A stretch of 64,000 nt of DNA, taken from positions 335,582-399,581 of the forward strand of contig NZ_PTPZ01000002.1 of assembly GCF_002943105.1 (NCBI RefSeq), written 5' to 3'. Origin of the DNA: Cloacibacterium normanense (GTDB taxonomy: Bacteria; Bacteroidota; Bacteroidia; Flavobacteriales; Weeksellaceae). Both the position numbers and the translations under genes were made by a program. The notes below the pieces were generated by a model. It ran no database searches and was not told the DNA's origin. It saw only the letters and a program-made list of their open reading frames with translations. Shown here piece after piece: positions 32,231 to 41,869 of this stretch (the first letter of the stretch is position 1; the number at the start of each line of letters is the position of its first letter).

Positions 32231-33070
32231 ATGAAAACAAAAAACATTTCTACCATTTTGTTTATACTTTTTGCATCGTTTTTATTCTCACAAACCATTG
32301 ATGTGATGAGTTTTAACATCAGATTGGCAAGTGTAGATGATGGGGGAAATCACTGGAACATCAGAAAAGATAAAGTAAAAGACCTTATTTCTTATTACGA
32401 AGCAGATTTTGTAGGACTACAAGAAGCGCAGAAACCTCAGATTGATTATTTATTAGATAACAACTCTGCCTATGGTTTTTTAGGAAGACCGAGAACAGAG
32501 GAACCGAATGCAGAATTTTCATGTATTTTTTATCTAAAAAGCAAATATAAAGTTCTGGAACAAAATACATTTTGGCTTTCAGAAAACCCTGAAAAATCAG
32601 GAAAATCTTGGGACGCAGCATATCCTAGAATCGTTACGTATGCTCTTTTTGAAAATATAAAAACCAAAAAGAAAGTTTGGGTGCTGAATACGCATTTTGA
32701 TCATGTAGGTGTAATTGCGAGACAGAAGTCTGCAGAAATCATTCTGGAAAAAATTAAAACCTTGCAGAAGAAAAGAAATGTTCCTGTAGTTCTTACAGGT
32801 GATTTTAATTCTGTAGAAAGTGATTCATGGATGAAACCGCTTTTTGAAAATTTACAAGAAGCAAGAATCAATAGTGTTACAAAACCTTACGCCGAAAAAG
32901 CAACTTGGAATGGTTTTAAATTCAATGAAAAACCTAGCGAACAAATAGATTTTATTTTTAGTTCAAAAAACAATACGAAAGTTTTAAAATACAGAACGAT
33001 TACAGACTTTTATGACTATAAATATCCGTCTGATCATTTTCCTATAGTAGCAAAAATACAATTGAAATAG
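32231..33070 (+). CDS. Secreted endonuclease/exonuclease/phosphatase-family protein
   Basis: 279 residues with a signal peptide (ILFASFLFSQ). EEP-family motifs are in order: V-G-L-Q-E-A-Q (metal-binding Glu), N-T-H-F-D-H-V-G, T-G-D-F-N-S and S-D-H-F-P-I. These give the DNase I-like metal site. In polysaccharide loci such proteins are common but without an assigned substrate; a phosphodiester or phosphomonoester in the glycan is possible. It is located between the esterase and the GH16 gene in the same operon. Confidence 0.88.
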   Translation: MKTKNISTILFILFASFLFSQTIDVMSFNIRLASVDDGGNHWNIRKDKVKDLISYYEADFVGLQEAQKPQIDYLLDNNSAYGFLGRPRTEEPNAEFSCIFYLKSKYKVLEQNTFWLSENPEKSGKSWDAAYPRIVTYALFENIKTKKKVWVLNTHFDHVGVIARQKSAEIILEKIKTLQKKRNVPVVLTGDFNSVESDSWMKPLFENLQEARINSVTKPYAEKATWNGFKFNEKPSEQIDFIFSSKNNTKVLKYRTITDFYDYKYPSDHFPIVAKIQLK

Positions 33071-33073
33071 GTT

Positions 33074-34135
33074 ATGAAAAATTATAAATTTTTACTCATA
33101 ATTTCCTTTTTTTCATTTCTTTTTTTTAGTTGTGGCGGCAGCAGTTCAGGTTCTTCAGAGCCAGTTGTAACTACACCTACTAATTTAGTAATCAATAAAA
33201 TAATTGTGGGTTCTTCTGCTACTATGCCAAATGGTGATGGAACAGGTGTGGTAAATTTTACCGCTTCTGCAAACAATGCCAAAGAATATAAAATGTCAGT
33301 AGACGGAGAAATTCTTACCTCTACCACAGGTAACTTCACTTATACATTTAAGCAATCTGGGACTAATGAACATACCGTTTATGTTTCGGCATATAATGGA
33401 GATAAATCTATTTCTGGTAGCACAAAACTAACGGTGTATGTCATTCCAAAAGCAGTTTTTTTTGATGAATTTAATGTTGATGGAGCGCCAGATTCTTCTA
33501 AATGGGGCTATGATTTAGGAAACAGTAATGGTTGGGGAAATAATGAGGCGCAATATTATACCAATAGAACCCAAAATGCTATAGTAAGTAACGGAACTCT
33601 TAAAATTAATTTAATCAAAGAATCGTACCAAGGTTACAATTATACCTCAGCAAGACTACTTTCTAAAGGAAAATATTCTATGAAATATGGAAAAGTAGAA
33701 ATTAGAGCTAAAATTCCATCTGGTGGTGGGACTTGGCCTGCACTTTGGATGTTAGGAGATAATATCGATTCTGTGGGTTGGCCTGCTTGTGGAGAAATAG
33801 ACATCATGGAACATGTAGGAAACCAATTAAATAGAATTTTTGGAACCCTTCATTATCCTGGTCGTTCTGGTGGAAATGCATATGGTACAAGTGTTATGAT
33901 TCCAAATGCAACTACAGAATTCCACATTTACAGTATGGAATGGAATGCAAGTACTATAAAAATCTATGTAGACAATCAATTGTTCTTTACTTACAATAAT
34001 AATGCAAATTCACCATTCAATCAGAATTTTTTCTTCATTATGAATGTAGCAATGGGAGGTAATTTTGGGGGAACCATAGATCCGAATGTGACTAACGCAA
34101 CTATGGAAGTAGATTACATTAGAGTATATCAATAA
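33074..34135 (+). CDS. GH16 family beta-glucanase (lipoprotein)
   Basis: 353 residues. A lipobox (F-F-S-C-G-G) is followed by a 100-residue beta-sandwich, possibly a PKD/Ig-like module, and then the GH16 domain from about 128. The catalytic signature E241-I-D243-I-M-E246 is intact (nucleophile E241, acid/base E246). Neighbouring aromatic residues (W-P-A-L-W-M-L-G) agree with laminarinase-type GH16 enzymes that cleave beta-1,3-glucan. It is anchored at the cell surface or periplasm, 3 bp after the EEP gene. No type IX secretion tail was seen. Confidence 0.93.
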   Translation: MKNYKFLLIISFFSFLFFSCGGSSSGSSEPVVTTPTNLVINKIIVGSSATMPNGDGTGVVNFTASANNAKEYKMSVDGEILTSTTGNFTYTFKQSGTNEHTVYVSAYNGDKSISGSTKLTVYVIPKAVFFDEFNVDGAPDSSKWGYDLGNSNGWGNNEAQYYTNRTQNAIVSNGTLKINLIKESYQGYNYTSARLLSKGKYSMKYGKVEIRAKIPSGGGTWPALWMLGDNIDSVGWPACGEIDIMEHVGNQLNRIFGTLHYPGRSGGNAYGTSVMIPNATTEFHIYSMEWNASTIKIYVDNQLFFTYNNNANSPFNQNFFFIMNVAMGGNFGGTIDPNVTNATMEVDYIRVYQ

Positions 34136-34147
34136 AAATTTAAATTT

Positions 34148-35590
34148 ATGTTTTTAAAAAAATCATATCTATTCATTTGGGCGATTGCCAGTATGATTGC
34201 AATGGCGTATTGCTCTAGAAGTACTTCGTCACCTACGCCAGAACCGCCCAAACCTACTCCTACCAATGATGTAGAAGTATGGCTTACTAAAGGAGATCAG
34301 TCTGTAAAACTTCAGAAACAAAATACTATTCTTGGTTTTACTACTAACTCTAATTCTTATCAAAATATTCAGATAGACGAAAGCCAAACTTATCAAACAG
34401 TTGACGGATTTGGTTATACTTTAACAGGAGGTAGTGTAGAAGTTATTAATAGTCTTACTGCTACTAGAAAACAAGAACTCTTACAAGAACTCTTTAGCAG
34501 TAACGCTAATTCTATTTCTATAAACTATCTTAGATTAAGTATAGGTGCTTCTGATCTTAATAGCAGCGTATTTTCTTACAATGATCTTCCTGCAGGAGAA
34601 ACAGATCCTACGTTGTCAAAATTCAGTTTAGAAAAAGACCGTCCTTTAATTGATATGTTAAAACAAATTCTTGCCATAAATCCTAATATTAAAATTATGG
34701 CAACTCCTTGGTCTGCTCCACTTTGGATGAAAGATAACGGAAGTTCTATGGGAGGAAGCCTAAAAGAAGAATATTTCGGTGTATATGCACAATATTTTGT
34801 GAAATACATCACCGCTATGAAAAATGAAGGCATTACCATAGATGCCATTACACCACAAAATGAACCATTAAATCTTAAAAATAATCCTAGTATGGTAATG
34901 ACTGCTGAAAAGCAAGCAGAGTTTATAAGAAAACATCTAGGACCAGCTTTTAAAACTGCTAATATTTCTACTAAAATTGTAGCATTTGACCATAACTGTG
35001 ATACACCATATTATCCAATTGCTGTTTTGTCAGATAAAGATGCAAATCCATATATTGATGGAACCGCTTTTCACTTATATGGCGGTTTTATTACAGCTCT
35101 TGGAGATATAAAAGCTACTTTCCCTACTAAAAATATATATTTTACAGAACAGTGGACTTCTTCTACTGGTGATTTTGGTGGAGACTTAAAATGGCACCTG
35201 AAAAATGTAATTATAGGTTCCATGAGAAACTGGAGTAAAATTGCTTTAGAATGGAATTTAGCCAATAATTCTCAGTTTAAACCTCATACTGAAGGTGGTT
35301 GTAACATGTGTAAAGGTGCAATTACCATAAACTCTTCAGAAAACTTCGAGAGAAACGTAGGCTATTACATCATTGCTCACGCTTCTAAGTTTGTTCCACA
35401 GAATTCTATAAGAATTGCAAGCTCTCAGTCAGGAAACCTTAATAACGTAGCTTTCAAGAGAGCCGATGGTAAAATTGTTTTGATTGTAGAAAATGATGGA
35501 GGCGCACCAGAAACATTCAATATTAAAATTAATGGAAAAATTGCAACTACATCTTTAGATGCAGGAGCAGTAGCTACCTATATTTTCTAA
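34148..35590 (+). CDS. GH30 family glycosidase (lipoprotein), copy 2
   Basis: 480 residues. A lipobox (A-Y-C-S-R) and a Pro/Thr-rich linker (TPEPPKPTPTND) precede the catalytic domain. Acid/base E239 (Q-N-E-P) and nucleophile E334 (F-T-E-Q-W) are intact. It is closely related to copy 1: both share V-D-G-F-G-Y-T-L-T-G-G-S, W-M-K-D-N-G, and similar C-termini (A-T-Y-x-F). The pair probably arose by duplication, with copy 2 perhaps surface-exposed on its longer linker. The likely substrate is beta-1,6-linked glucan. Confidence 0.92.
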   Translation: MFLKKSYLFIWAIASMIAMAYCSRSTSSPTPEPPKPTPTNDVEVWLTKGDQSVKLQKQNTILGFTTNSNSYQNIQIDESQTYQTVDGFGYTLTGGSVEVINSLTATRKQELLQELFSSNANSISINYLRLSIGASDLNSSVFSYNDLPAGETDPTLSKFSLEKDRPLIDMLKQILAINPNIKIMATPWSAPLWMKDNGSSMGGSLKEEYFGVYAQYFVKYITAMKNEGITIDAITPQNEPLNLKNNPSMVMTAEKQAEFIRKHLGPAFKTANISTKIVAFDHNCDTPYYPIAVLSDKDANPYIDGTAFHLYGGFITALGDIKATFPTKNIYFTEQWTSSTGDFGGDLKWHLKNVIIGSMRNWSKIALEWNLANNSQFKPHTEGGCNMCKGAITINSSENFERNVGYYIIAHASKFVPQNSIRIASSQSGNLNNVAFKRADGKIVLIVENDGGAPETFNIKINGKIATTSLDAGAVATYIF

Positions 35591-35607
35591 TTTTTTAAAA
35601 TAAAAAA

Positions 35608-37035
35608 ATGAAAAGTAATGCAGTAATAATCATGTCTGTCTTGGCATTTAGTGTAGGTTTTGCACAGCAAAAGAAAACACTTAAAGACGTTTCGATATAT
35701 ACTACTGCCAAAAACCAAACTGAAAAGTTTGTACCCAGTAAAGGCAGTTTTCAGAATTTTCCTCAGCCGAAGGAAACAGATATTTGCGTTTTTGTAGATC
35801 CAGATTTTAAGTACCAAAAAATCACAGGAATTGGTGGAGCCATTACAGATGCCTCTGCAGAAACCTTTTATAAATTGCCTCAAGACAAGCAAAAAGAATT
35901 TTTAGAAGCCTATTTTGGCAAAAATGGCTTACAGTATAACTTGATTAGAACCAGCATGAATTCTAGTGATTTCAGCAGTGGAAGTTATACCTATGTAGAA
36001 GAAAATGACAAGGCGCTTAAAACCTTCAATATACAACATGATGAGCAATATAAAATCCCGATGATTAAGGAAGCTCAAAAAATGATTGGCAAAAATTTCA
36101 AATTTTATTTCAGTCCGTGGTCTCCACCAGCTTGGATGAAAGATAACAATAATATGTTGAGAGGCGGTAAACTTAAAAAAGAATACTATCAACCTTGGGC
36201 AAATTATTACGTTAAATTCATCAAAGAATATGAAAAAAGAGGAATTCCAGTTTGGGGACTTTCTGTACAAAACGAACCTATGGCTACTCAGACTTGGGAA
36301 TCTTGTATCTATACCGCCGAAGAAGAAGCAGAATTTTTAGGAAAATATCTAGGACCTACTCTTTGGAAAAACGGCTACAAAAATAAAGAAGTCATCATTT
36401 GGGACCATAATAGAGATTTATTATACCAAAGAGCTACCACTACATTAAGTGATCCTTTGGCGAATAAATACGCTACAGGAATAGGTTTCCACTGGTACGA
36501 AACATGGACAAAATCTCAACCGCTATTCGAAAATGTAGAAGAAACCGCAAAAGCTTTTCCTAATAAGTTTCTCATCTTCACCGAAGGTTGTGTAGAAAAA
36601 TTTAAATTCGAGGAAATCTACGATTGGAGATTAGGCGAAATTTATGGTAAAAACATGATTAATGATTTTAACAACGGAATTTCTGCTTGGACAGATTGGA
36701 ACATTCTTTTAGATGAAAAAGGAGGTCCAAATCATGTAGGCAATTTCTGTTTCGCACCGATTATCGCAGACACCAGAACCGGAGAATTACATTACACCGC
36801 AGAATATTATTACATAGGACATATTTCTAAATATGTACAAATGAACGCAAGAAGGCTAGGAACCGTTACCAATAGAGATTTTCTGATTTCTACTTCATTT
36901 ATGAATCCGAACGGACAAATGGTGGTAGTAGTAATGAATTCTTCTGACCAAGAAACCCAATACAATCTTTGGATAGAAGGTCAGTCTGTCAGCGTAAAAT
37001 CACCCGCAAATTCTATACAAACTATAGTTATTTGA
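35608..37035 (+). CDS. GH30 family glycosidase, copy 3 (divergent)
   Basis: 475 residues with a cleavable signal peptide (VIIMSVLAFSVGFAQQ). It has the GH30 fold with G-I-G-G-A-I-T-D-A-S-A-E, W-S-P-P-A-W-M-K, acid/base E223 in Q-N-E-P-M-A and nucleophile E326 in F-T-E-G-C. It is only distantly related to copies 1 and 2 and nearer the classical glucocerebrosidase-like branch, so its specificity may differ, for example exo-acting against oligomers in the periplasm. It is the last gene of the operon, followed by a strong terminator. Confidence 0.92.
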   Translation: MKSNAVIIMSVLAFSVGFAQQKKTLKDVSIYTTAKNQTEKFVPSKGSFQNFPQPKETDICVFVDPDFKYQKITGIGGAITDASAETFYKLPQDKQKEFLEAYFGKNGLQYNLIRTSMNSSDFSSGSYTYVEENDKALKTFNIQHDEQYKIPMIKEAQKMIGKNFKFYFSPWSPPAWMKDNNNMLRGGKLKKEYYQPWANYYVKFIKEYEKRGIPVWGLSVQNEPMATQTWESCIYTAEEEAEFLGKYLGPTLWKNGYKNKEVIIWDHNRDLLYQRATTTLSDPLANKYATGIGFHWYETWTKSQPLFENVEETAKAFPNKFLIFTEGCVEKFKFEEIYDWRLGEIYGKNMINDFNNGISAWTDWNILLDEKGGPNHVGNFCFAPIIADTRTGELHYTAEYYYIGHISKYVQMNARRLGTVTNRDFLISTSFMNPNGQMVVVVMNSSDQETQYNLWIEGQSVSVKSPANSIQTIVI

Positions 37036-37050
37036 TTCGTTTTTCAGACC

Positions 37051-37078
37051 AAGGCGCATCCTAGGATGCGCCTTTTTT
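37051..37078 (+). terminator. Terminator of the glucan utilization operon
   Basis: A 24-bp palindrome (37051-37074; arms AAGGCGCATCC and GGATGCGCCTT) followed by a T run, 15 bp after the third GH30 stop. Confidence 0.9.
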
Positions 37079-37117
37079 ATTTATTTTGTATTTTTATTGG
37101 CTCAAAATATTTTTCAG

Positions 37118-37834
37118 ATGAAGAAAGAAGAAGTTTCTCAGTTCTATGACCAGTTCTCCGAAAGACAAATAAAAATAGGAGTTAATGAAAGATTGATTTT
37201 TTTGTTTAAACAACTTAAAAAATTAGGACTTACTAAAAAATCTAAAATTTTAGAACTGGGTTGTGGAGTGGGAGCTTTTACCTATTTACTTTCTAAAAAA
37301 GTAGAAAAAGGTTATATAGAAGCAGTAGATTTAAGCGAAAAAAGTATAGAAAACGCACAAAAAAACATCCAAAAAAATAACGTTCAACTTTTTGTAGGAG
37401 ACGTGGTGCATTATCAACCCCAAGAATCTGATTTTGATTTCATCACACTGTTAGATGTTATAGAGCATATTCCAATAGAAGAGCATTTTAATTTGTTTAA
37501 AAACATCAGCACTTATATTTCAGAAAAATCTCTTTTACTCATCAATATTCCAAATCCAGAATATATTAAATATCTTCATCAGCATCAGCCAGAATCACTA
37601 CAAGTGATAGACCAACCCATCGAATTGCCAACTTTAGTAGAAAATCTTGATAAAAATAATCTAGAGATGGTTTTCTTTCAGAAATATGGAATTTGGGAGC
37701 AAGAAGATTATCATCTTTTTGTAGTGAGAAAAAAAAGAGAATTTAAACTTCATCATCTTGCAGATGAAAGAACATTAACCCAGAAAATCACTAAAAAACT
37801 TCGTCAGAAATTAGACTTCATAAAATTTTCTTAA
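37118..37834 (+). CDS. Class I SAM-dependent methyltransferase
   Basis: 238 residues from ATG 37118; a TTG start at 37097 is possible. The SAM-binding motif I is I-L-E-L-G-C-G-V-G-A-F, followed by an acidic residue after strand 2 (A-V-D-L-S) and motif D-F-I-T-L-L-D-V-I-E-H-I, characteristic of Methyltransf_11/12/23-type enzymes. The substrate is not recognisable. It stands between the glucan operon and mutL and is probably transcribed separately. Confidence 0.85.
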   Translation: MKKEEVSQFYDQFSERQIKIGVNERLIFLFKQLKKLGLTKKSKILELGCGVGAFTYLLSKKVEKGYIEAVDLSEKSIENAQKNIQKNNVQLFVGDVVHYQPQESDFDFITLLDVIEHIPIEEHFNLFKNISTYISEKSLLLINIPNPEYIKYLHQHQPESLQVIDQPIELPTLVENLDKNNLEMVFFQKYGIWEQEDYHLFVVRKKREFKLHHLADERTLTQKITKKLRQKLDFIKFS

Positions 37835-37883
37835 CAATCAGGATTACTCATCCACAAATTCAATTTTTTTAGAAATTAAACAC

Positions 37884-37891
37884 TATTTTTG
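37884..37891 (+). promoter_or_regulatory. -7 element upstream of mutL
   Basis: TATTTTTG fits TAnnTTTG, 17 bp before the mutL start. No TTG at suitable spacing upstream. Confidence 0.4.
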
Positions 37892-37908
37892 GAGTTTCAA
37901 TTATAGAA

Positions 37909-39687
37909 ATGTCAGATATTATTCAACTTTTACCAGATCATGTTGCCAATCAGATTGCTGCAGGAGAAGTAGTGCAGAGACCTGCTTCTATTGTTAAGGA
38001 ATTGCTAGAAAACGCCATAGATGCTGGTGCTACTAAAATAGAACTGATTGTAGAAGAAGCGGGCAGAAATCTCATAAAAGTAGCAGATAACGGAAGCGGA
38101 ATGTCTGAAACCGATGCGAGAATGGCGTTCGAAAGACACGCTACTTCTAAAATTAGAACTACTGAAGATATTTTTCATATCGCTACTAAAGGTTTTCGTG
38201 GTGAAGCTTTGGCTTCTATTGCTGCGGTAGCTCAGGTAGAACTCAAAACAAAAAAACAAGATGCAGAAATAGGAACCGTTATCTACATAGAAGGTGGAGA
38301 ATTACAATTTCAGGAACCTGCACAAACTACAGAAGGCGCTGTTTTTTCGGTGAAAAATTTGTTTTTTAATGTTCCAGCGCGTAGAAAATTTCTGAAATCC
38401 AACAATATAGAATTCAGACATATTATAGATGAATTCCAAAGAGTAGCATTGGCTCACGAAAATTTAGAGTTTTCGCTCTATCATAATGATGAGGTGATTT
38501 TTAACCTCAGAAAAGGAAGCCAAATGCAGAGAATTGTAGATATTTTCGGTAGAAAATTGCATCCTCTTTTGGTTCCTATCAAAGAAGATTTAGGTTGGGT
38601 AAAACTCAATGGTTTCGTGGGAAAACCAGAAGCAGCTAAAAAATCTAGAGGCGAACAGTTTTTCTTTGTCAATGGAAGATATTTTAGAAGTCCGTACTTA
38701 AATAGAGCGGTTCAGGAAGCTTTTGAAGGACTGTTGCAAAGCAATTACAGCCCGAGTTTTTTCTTGTATTTGGATCTTGACCCAGAAAAAATAGATGTCA
38801 ACATACATCCGCAAAAAACAGAGGTAAAATTCGAAGATGAGAACCTTATTTTTGCATTGATTCGTTCTACAATTAAAAAATCTTTGGGAATTTATAATGT
38901 AGCGCCAAGTCTAGATTTTGAGCGAAATGAACAAATGGATTCATTTTTTCCGCCAAAAGTAGATGCTGCGAAAAGCTATCACGCTCCTGGAATTCATATC
39001 GACAGAAATTTTAATCCGTTTAAAGACCAAATTCCTTCTAAAATTAATGATACAGCGATGGTAAATCTTACCGAAATGTATCAACAAGAATCATCAGCTT
39101 TGCCATCTAAAATTAACCTTTTTGATGAAGAAGACGATGATTTAGAAGAAGATTTACTCAGATTGCCAAATGGTTATTGGCTTTTTAATAAAGACCACAG
39201 GACGTTGATGCTCGATTTGGGAAGAATTCACCAAATTGTCTTAGCCGAAAACCGTAAAAATGTTTCTAAAAGTAAGAAAAGCCAAAGTTTGCTATTTTCT
39301 TTAGAATATCATTTAAATGAAATTGAGAAAAATAAGTTTCGTTCGATTAAAAAATACTTGCCGGATTTAGGTTTCGATATTGTTTTGGCACAAGATAATG
39401 TGCTGAGAATAAATGCAGTGCCTGAAGATGTGAAAGAATCTCAAGTGATTAAATTTTTAGAAAATCTCTTCGAAATTTTAGAATATAAAACCGAAGAAGA
39501 ATTTTTAGAAAATTATGATAATCAGTGGATTAGAACCAATGCAAAATCTAAGTTTGATTTTCTGTATAAAGCTGAAGTGGAACAAATTTTGAAGGATTTC
39601 ATTAAGCTAGGTTTCCCAGAGTTTACACCAAACGGAAACAGGACCTTTTTAGAAGTGCCTACAGAAGAATTGAAAAATAAATTTTAA
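37909..39687 (+). CDS. mutL: DNA mismatch repair protein MutL
   Basis: 592 residues. The N-terminal GHKL ATPase contains I-A-A-G-E-V-V-Q-R-P, E-N-A-x-D-A-G-A, D-N-G-S-G-M, T-S-K-I and G-F-R-G-E-A-L-A-S-I, and the linked transducer domain contains Q-F-F-F-V-N-G-R-Y-F and V-D-V-N-I-H-P-Q-K. The C-terminal dimerization domain (about 410-590) follows an acidic linker. MutL couples MutS mismatch recognition to strand incision. It is first of a run of three genes with 14 bp or less between them. Confidence 0.97.
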   Translation: MSDIIQLLPDHVANQIAAGEVVQRPASIVKELLENAIDAGATKIELIVEEAGRNLIKVADNGSGMSETDARMAFERHATSKIRTTEDIFHIATKGFRGEALASIAAVAQVELKTKKQDAEIGTVIYIEGGELQFQEPAQTTEGAVFSVKNLFFNVPARRKFLKSNNIEFRHIIDEFQRVALAHENLEFSLYHNDEVIFNLRKGSQMQRIVDIFGRKLHPLLVPIKEDLGWVKLNGFVGKPEAAKKSRGEQFFFVNGRYFRSPYLNRAVQEAFEGLLQSNYSPSFFLYLDLDPEKIDVNIHPQKTEVKFEDENLIFALIRSTIKKSLGIYNVAPSLDFERNEQMDSFFPPKVDAAKSYHAPGIHIDRNFNPFKDQIPSKINDTAMVNLTEMYQQESSALPSKINLFDEEDDDLEEDLLRLPNGYWLFNKDHRTLMLDLGRIHQIVLAENRKNVSKSKKSQSLLFSLEYHLNEIEKNKFRSIKKYLPDLGFDIVLAQDNVLRINAVPEDVKESQVIKFLENLFEILEYKTEEEFLENYDNQWIRTNAKSKFDFLYKAEVEQILKDFIKLGFPEFTPNGNRTFLEVPTEELKNKF

Positions 39688-39701
39688 CACACCAAAACAA
39701 T

Positions 39702-40409
39702 ATGTTTCAAAATATAACACCCATCACCAAAAATATTATCATCCTGAATGTGATTGTTTTCATTCTAGCGATGCTTATTCCGCAATCCTATCAATATTTA
39801 GCGGCTTTTTTCCCTACATCTCCTTATTTTAAATCTTGGCAAATCATCACACACATGTTTATGCATGGAGGTTTTATGCACATTGCTTTTAATATGCTCA
39901 CTTTTGCGAGTTTCGGGCCAGTTTTAGAGAGGTTTTTAGGAGAAAAGAAATTTGTTATTTTATATTTTCTTTCTGGTTTAGGTGCTTTTGCATTGTTTAA
40001 TCTCTGGGAATATTATCAGTTATACAAAGATGCTAAACCGCTTATTGTAGAAGGTTTACAATTTTCGGATATTTTAAAGGGTGATTTTGGAAAATTTCCA
40101 GTAAGATTAGAAGGAAATGCACAGAATATTGTGAACATACTTTCTACACCGATGGTTGGAGCTTCTGGAGCTATTTTCGGAGTAATTGCGGCGTTTTCTT
40201 TGCTGTATCCTAATGCGGAAATGTTCATTATGTTTATTCCGTTTCCGATTAAAGCAAAGGTATTGTTTCCCATTTCTATTATAGTTTCTCTGTATCTAGG
40301 TTTTTCTGGAAGTGGAGGAAATATTGCACATTTCGCACATATCGGTGGCGCTTTAGTAGGCTATATTTTAGTGAAAGTTTGGGGTAGAAACAGATATAGA
40401 ATTAATTAA
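39702..40409 (+). CDS. Rhomboid family intramembrane serine protease
   Basis: 235 residues with about six hydrophobic segments. The rhomboid motifs are H-M-F-M-H-G-G-F-M-H-I-A-F-N-M, the catalytic G-A-S-G-A-I-F-G (Ser in GxSG) and the partner His in H-I-G-G-A-L-V-G. It cleaves membrane proteins within the bilayer; the substrate is unknown. It lies 14 bp after mutL and 3 bp before an EEP-family gene, an arrangement common in flavobacteria. Confidence 0.94.
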   Translation: MFQNITPITKNIIILNVIVFILAMLIPQSYQYLAAFFPTSPYFKSWQIITHMFMHGGFMHIAFNMLTFASFGPVLERFLGEKKFVILYFLSGLGAFALFNLWEYYQLYKDAKPLIVEGLQFSDILKGDFGKFPVRLEGNAQNIVNILSTPMVGASGAIFGVIAAFSLLYPNAEMFIMFIPFPIKAKVLFPISIIVSLYLGFSGSGGNIAHFAHIGGALVGYILVKVWGRNRYRIN

Positions 40410-40412
40410 TCA

Positions 40413-41402
40413 GTGGGAATTTTCAGAAGTATTTTTACCGTTGCTCATGTAGTAATTGTGTTGCTTTTAGGAGCAACCATGCTTAATGCTTATATCCCAC
40501 CAAAAGTATTTCCTTTACTCAATTTATTATCATTGGCATTTCCTTTTTTAATGATTGCCAATCTATTACTCTGTGTTTTCTGGATTTTTTCTTGGCGTAC
40601 AAGAGCCTTTGTTTTTTTGCTGATTTCCACATTATTTTTAACTCCAGTAAGAAGATGGATTAATTATTCTGAGCCAAAAAGTGAGAAGGCAGATTTTAAA
40701 GTTCTTACCTTTAATAATAAGTTTGATGATTATGGGAAAGAAAAAGTAGAAAACTATATAAATTCTTTCGATGCTGATTTTATATTTTTACAGGAGTCAG
40801 GTTATTCTGTTGCCCAGAAATCAACATTCAGTAAGACAAAATATTTTTTTCATGGTCATCTCGTTAGTTTCTATTCTAAATATGAATTGTTAGAGAAAGG
40901 ATCAATTCCTTTTTTAGAACATGGAGACGCAATATATGCTGATGTAATGATAAATGGAAAAATATTACGCTTTATAAATGTTTATCTAAAACCCTTTAGA
41001 TTGCATAAATCAATGGTAAAACCTACAGAAAATTTAGATGAAAATACAGAAAAAGCCAAAAGTTTAGTGCGTAAATTTTTTCCAGTTTTTGCGGCTCATC
41101 AAACCCAGGTAGAAGTTTTAAAAAATTTTATAGAGAAATCTCCTTATCCTGTTATTTTGGCTGGTGATTTTAACTCGGTTCCTAATTCGTATGAGTATTA
41201 CACTATTTCGGGAGTTTTGAAAGACTGTTTTTTAGAATCTGGGAAAGGATTTGGAACAAGTTTCCATGACTATAAAATTCCAATCAGAATAGATTATGTA
41301 TTTTCTTCGGAGAATTTAAAATCTACCTATTACCAAGTTGACCGAAGTCAAAAACTGTCAGACCATTATCCCGTTTTTGCAGAATTTAGTTTTAAAAATT
41401 AA
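40413..41402 (+). CDS. Membrane-anchored endonuclease/exonuclease/phosphatase-family protein
   Basis: 329 residues from a GTG at 40413. Three N-terminal hydrophobic segments (about 5-85) anchor a DNase I-like EEP domain: I-F-L-Q-E-S-G, V-I-L-A-G-D-F-N-S-V-P and L-S-D-H-Y-P-V. The domain probably faces the periplasm. Its substrate is unknown. It is followed after 2 bp by a small lipoprotein gene, so mutL, rhomboid, this gene and the lipoprotein gene may form one operon. Confidence 0.88.
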   Translation: MGIFRSIFTVAHVVIVLLLGATMLNAYIPPKVFPLLNLLSLAFPFLMIANLLLCVFWIFSWRTRAFVFLLISTLFLTPVRRWINYSEPKSEKADFKVLTFNNKFDDYGKEKVENYINSFDADFIFLQESGYSVAQKSTFSKTKYFFHGHLVSFYSKYELLEKGSIPFLEHGDAIYADVMINGKILRFINVYLKPFRLHKSMVKPTENLDENTEKAKSLVRKFFPVFAAHQTQVEVLKNFIEKSPYPVILAGDFNSVPNSYEYYTISGVLKDCFLESGKGFGTSFHDYKIPIRIDYVFSSENLKSTYYQVDRSQKLSDHYPVFAEFSFKN

Positions 41403-41404
41403 AA

Positions 41405-41749
41405 ATGAAGAAATTAATCGTTTTACTAGCCAGCTTTATTTTAGTTTCTTGTTGGAAAAACAACAAAGAAGAAGAGCAATTTTATGCAGAAGACAATTCT
41501 CCTATTGATACCACTTTGGTAGATTCTGTAGTAGGACAAACTTCTTTTTCGGCGGTGAATTCTGCTATTGAAGATGCTAAAAAAGCGCCTGTTTTAAAAC
41601 AAGACACCACTAAAACTCCCGAACAGAAATTGGCAGAAGAAAAGAAAAAAATAGAACAAAAAAAGAAATCAGAGCTAGAGAAAAAATTGGCTGAACAAAA
41701 CGCTGCTAAAAATGCAGAAAAAGAAAAAGCTCAGCAAAAAAAAAAGTAA
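41405..41749 (+). CDS. Small lysine/glutamate-rich lipoprotein
   Basis: 114 residues. A lipobox (V-S-C-W) at about 14-17 ends the signal peptide. The mature chain is acidic at first, then a highly charged coiled coil (EKKKIEQKKKSELEKKLAEQ) with Lys, Glu and Gln. No domain is recognised. It is the last gene of the mutL-rhomboid-EEP run. The charged coil suggests a periplasmic spacer or binding protein, but the role is unknown. Confidence 0.7.
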   Translation: MKKLIVLLASFILVSCWKNNKEEEQFYAEDNSPIDTTLVDSVVGQTSFSAVNSAIEDAKKAPVLKQDTTKTPEQKLAEEKKKIEQKKKSELEKKLAEQNAAKNAEKEKAQQKKK

Positions 41750-41812
41750 ATGAATTAGTTACTCCAGAAAAAGGATAATTATTCTCTAAATTTTTAAGTT
41801 CTTTAAAAAAAC

Positions 41813-41840
41813 AAAAAGTCTCAATTTCATGAGACTTTTT
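41813..41840. terminator. Bidirectional terminator between convergent genes
   Basis: AAAAAGTCTCA (41813-41823) and TGAGACTTTTT (41830-41840) with a 6-nt loop and T runs on both strands. Confidence 0.85.
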
Positions 41841-41869
41841 TTGATGTGATGTGAAATTAACCCTAAAAT

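Noticed and set aside
33074-37035. Type IX secretion sorting domains on the glycosidases
   Set aside because: The C-termini of the GH16 and GH30 proteins end within their catalytic or beta domains, and no conserved C-terminal sorting motif was found.
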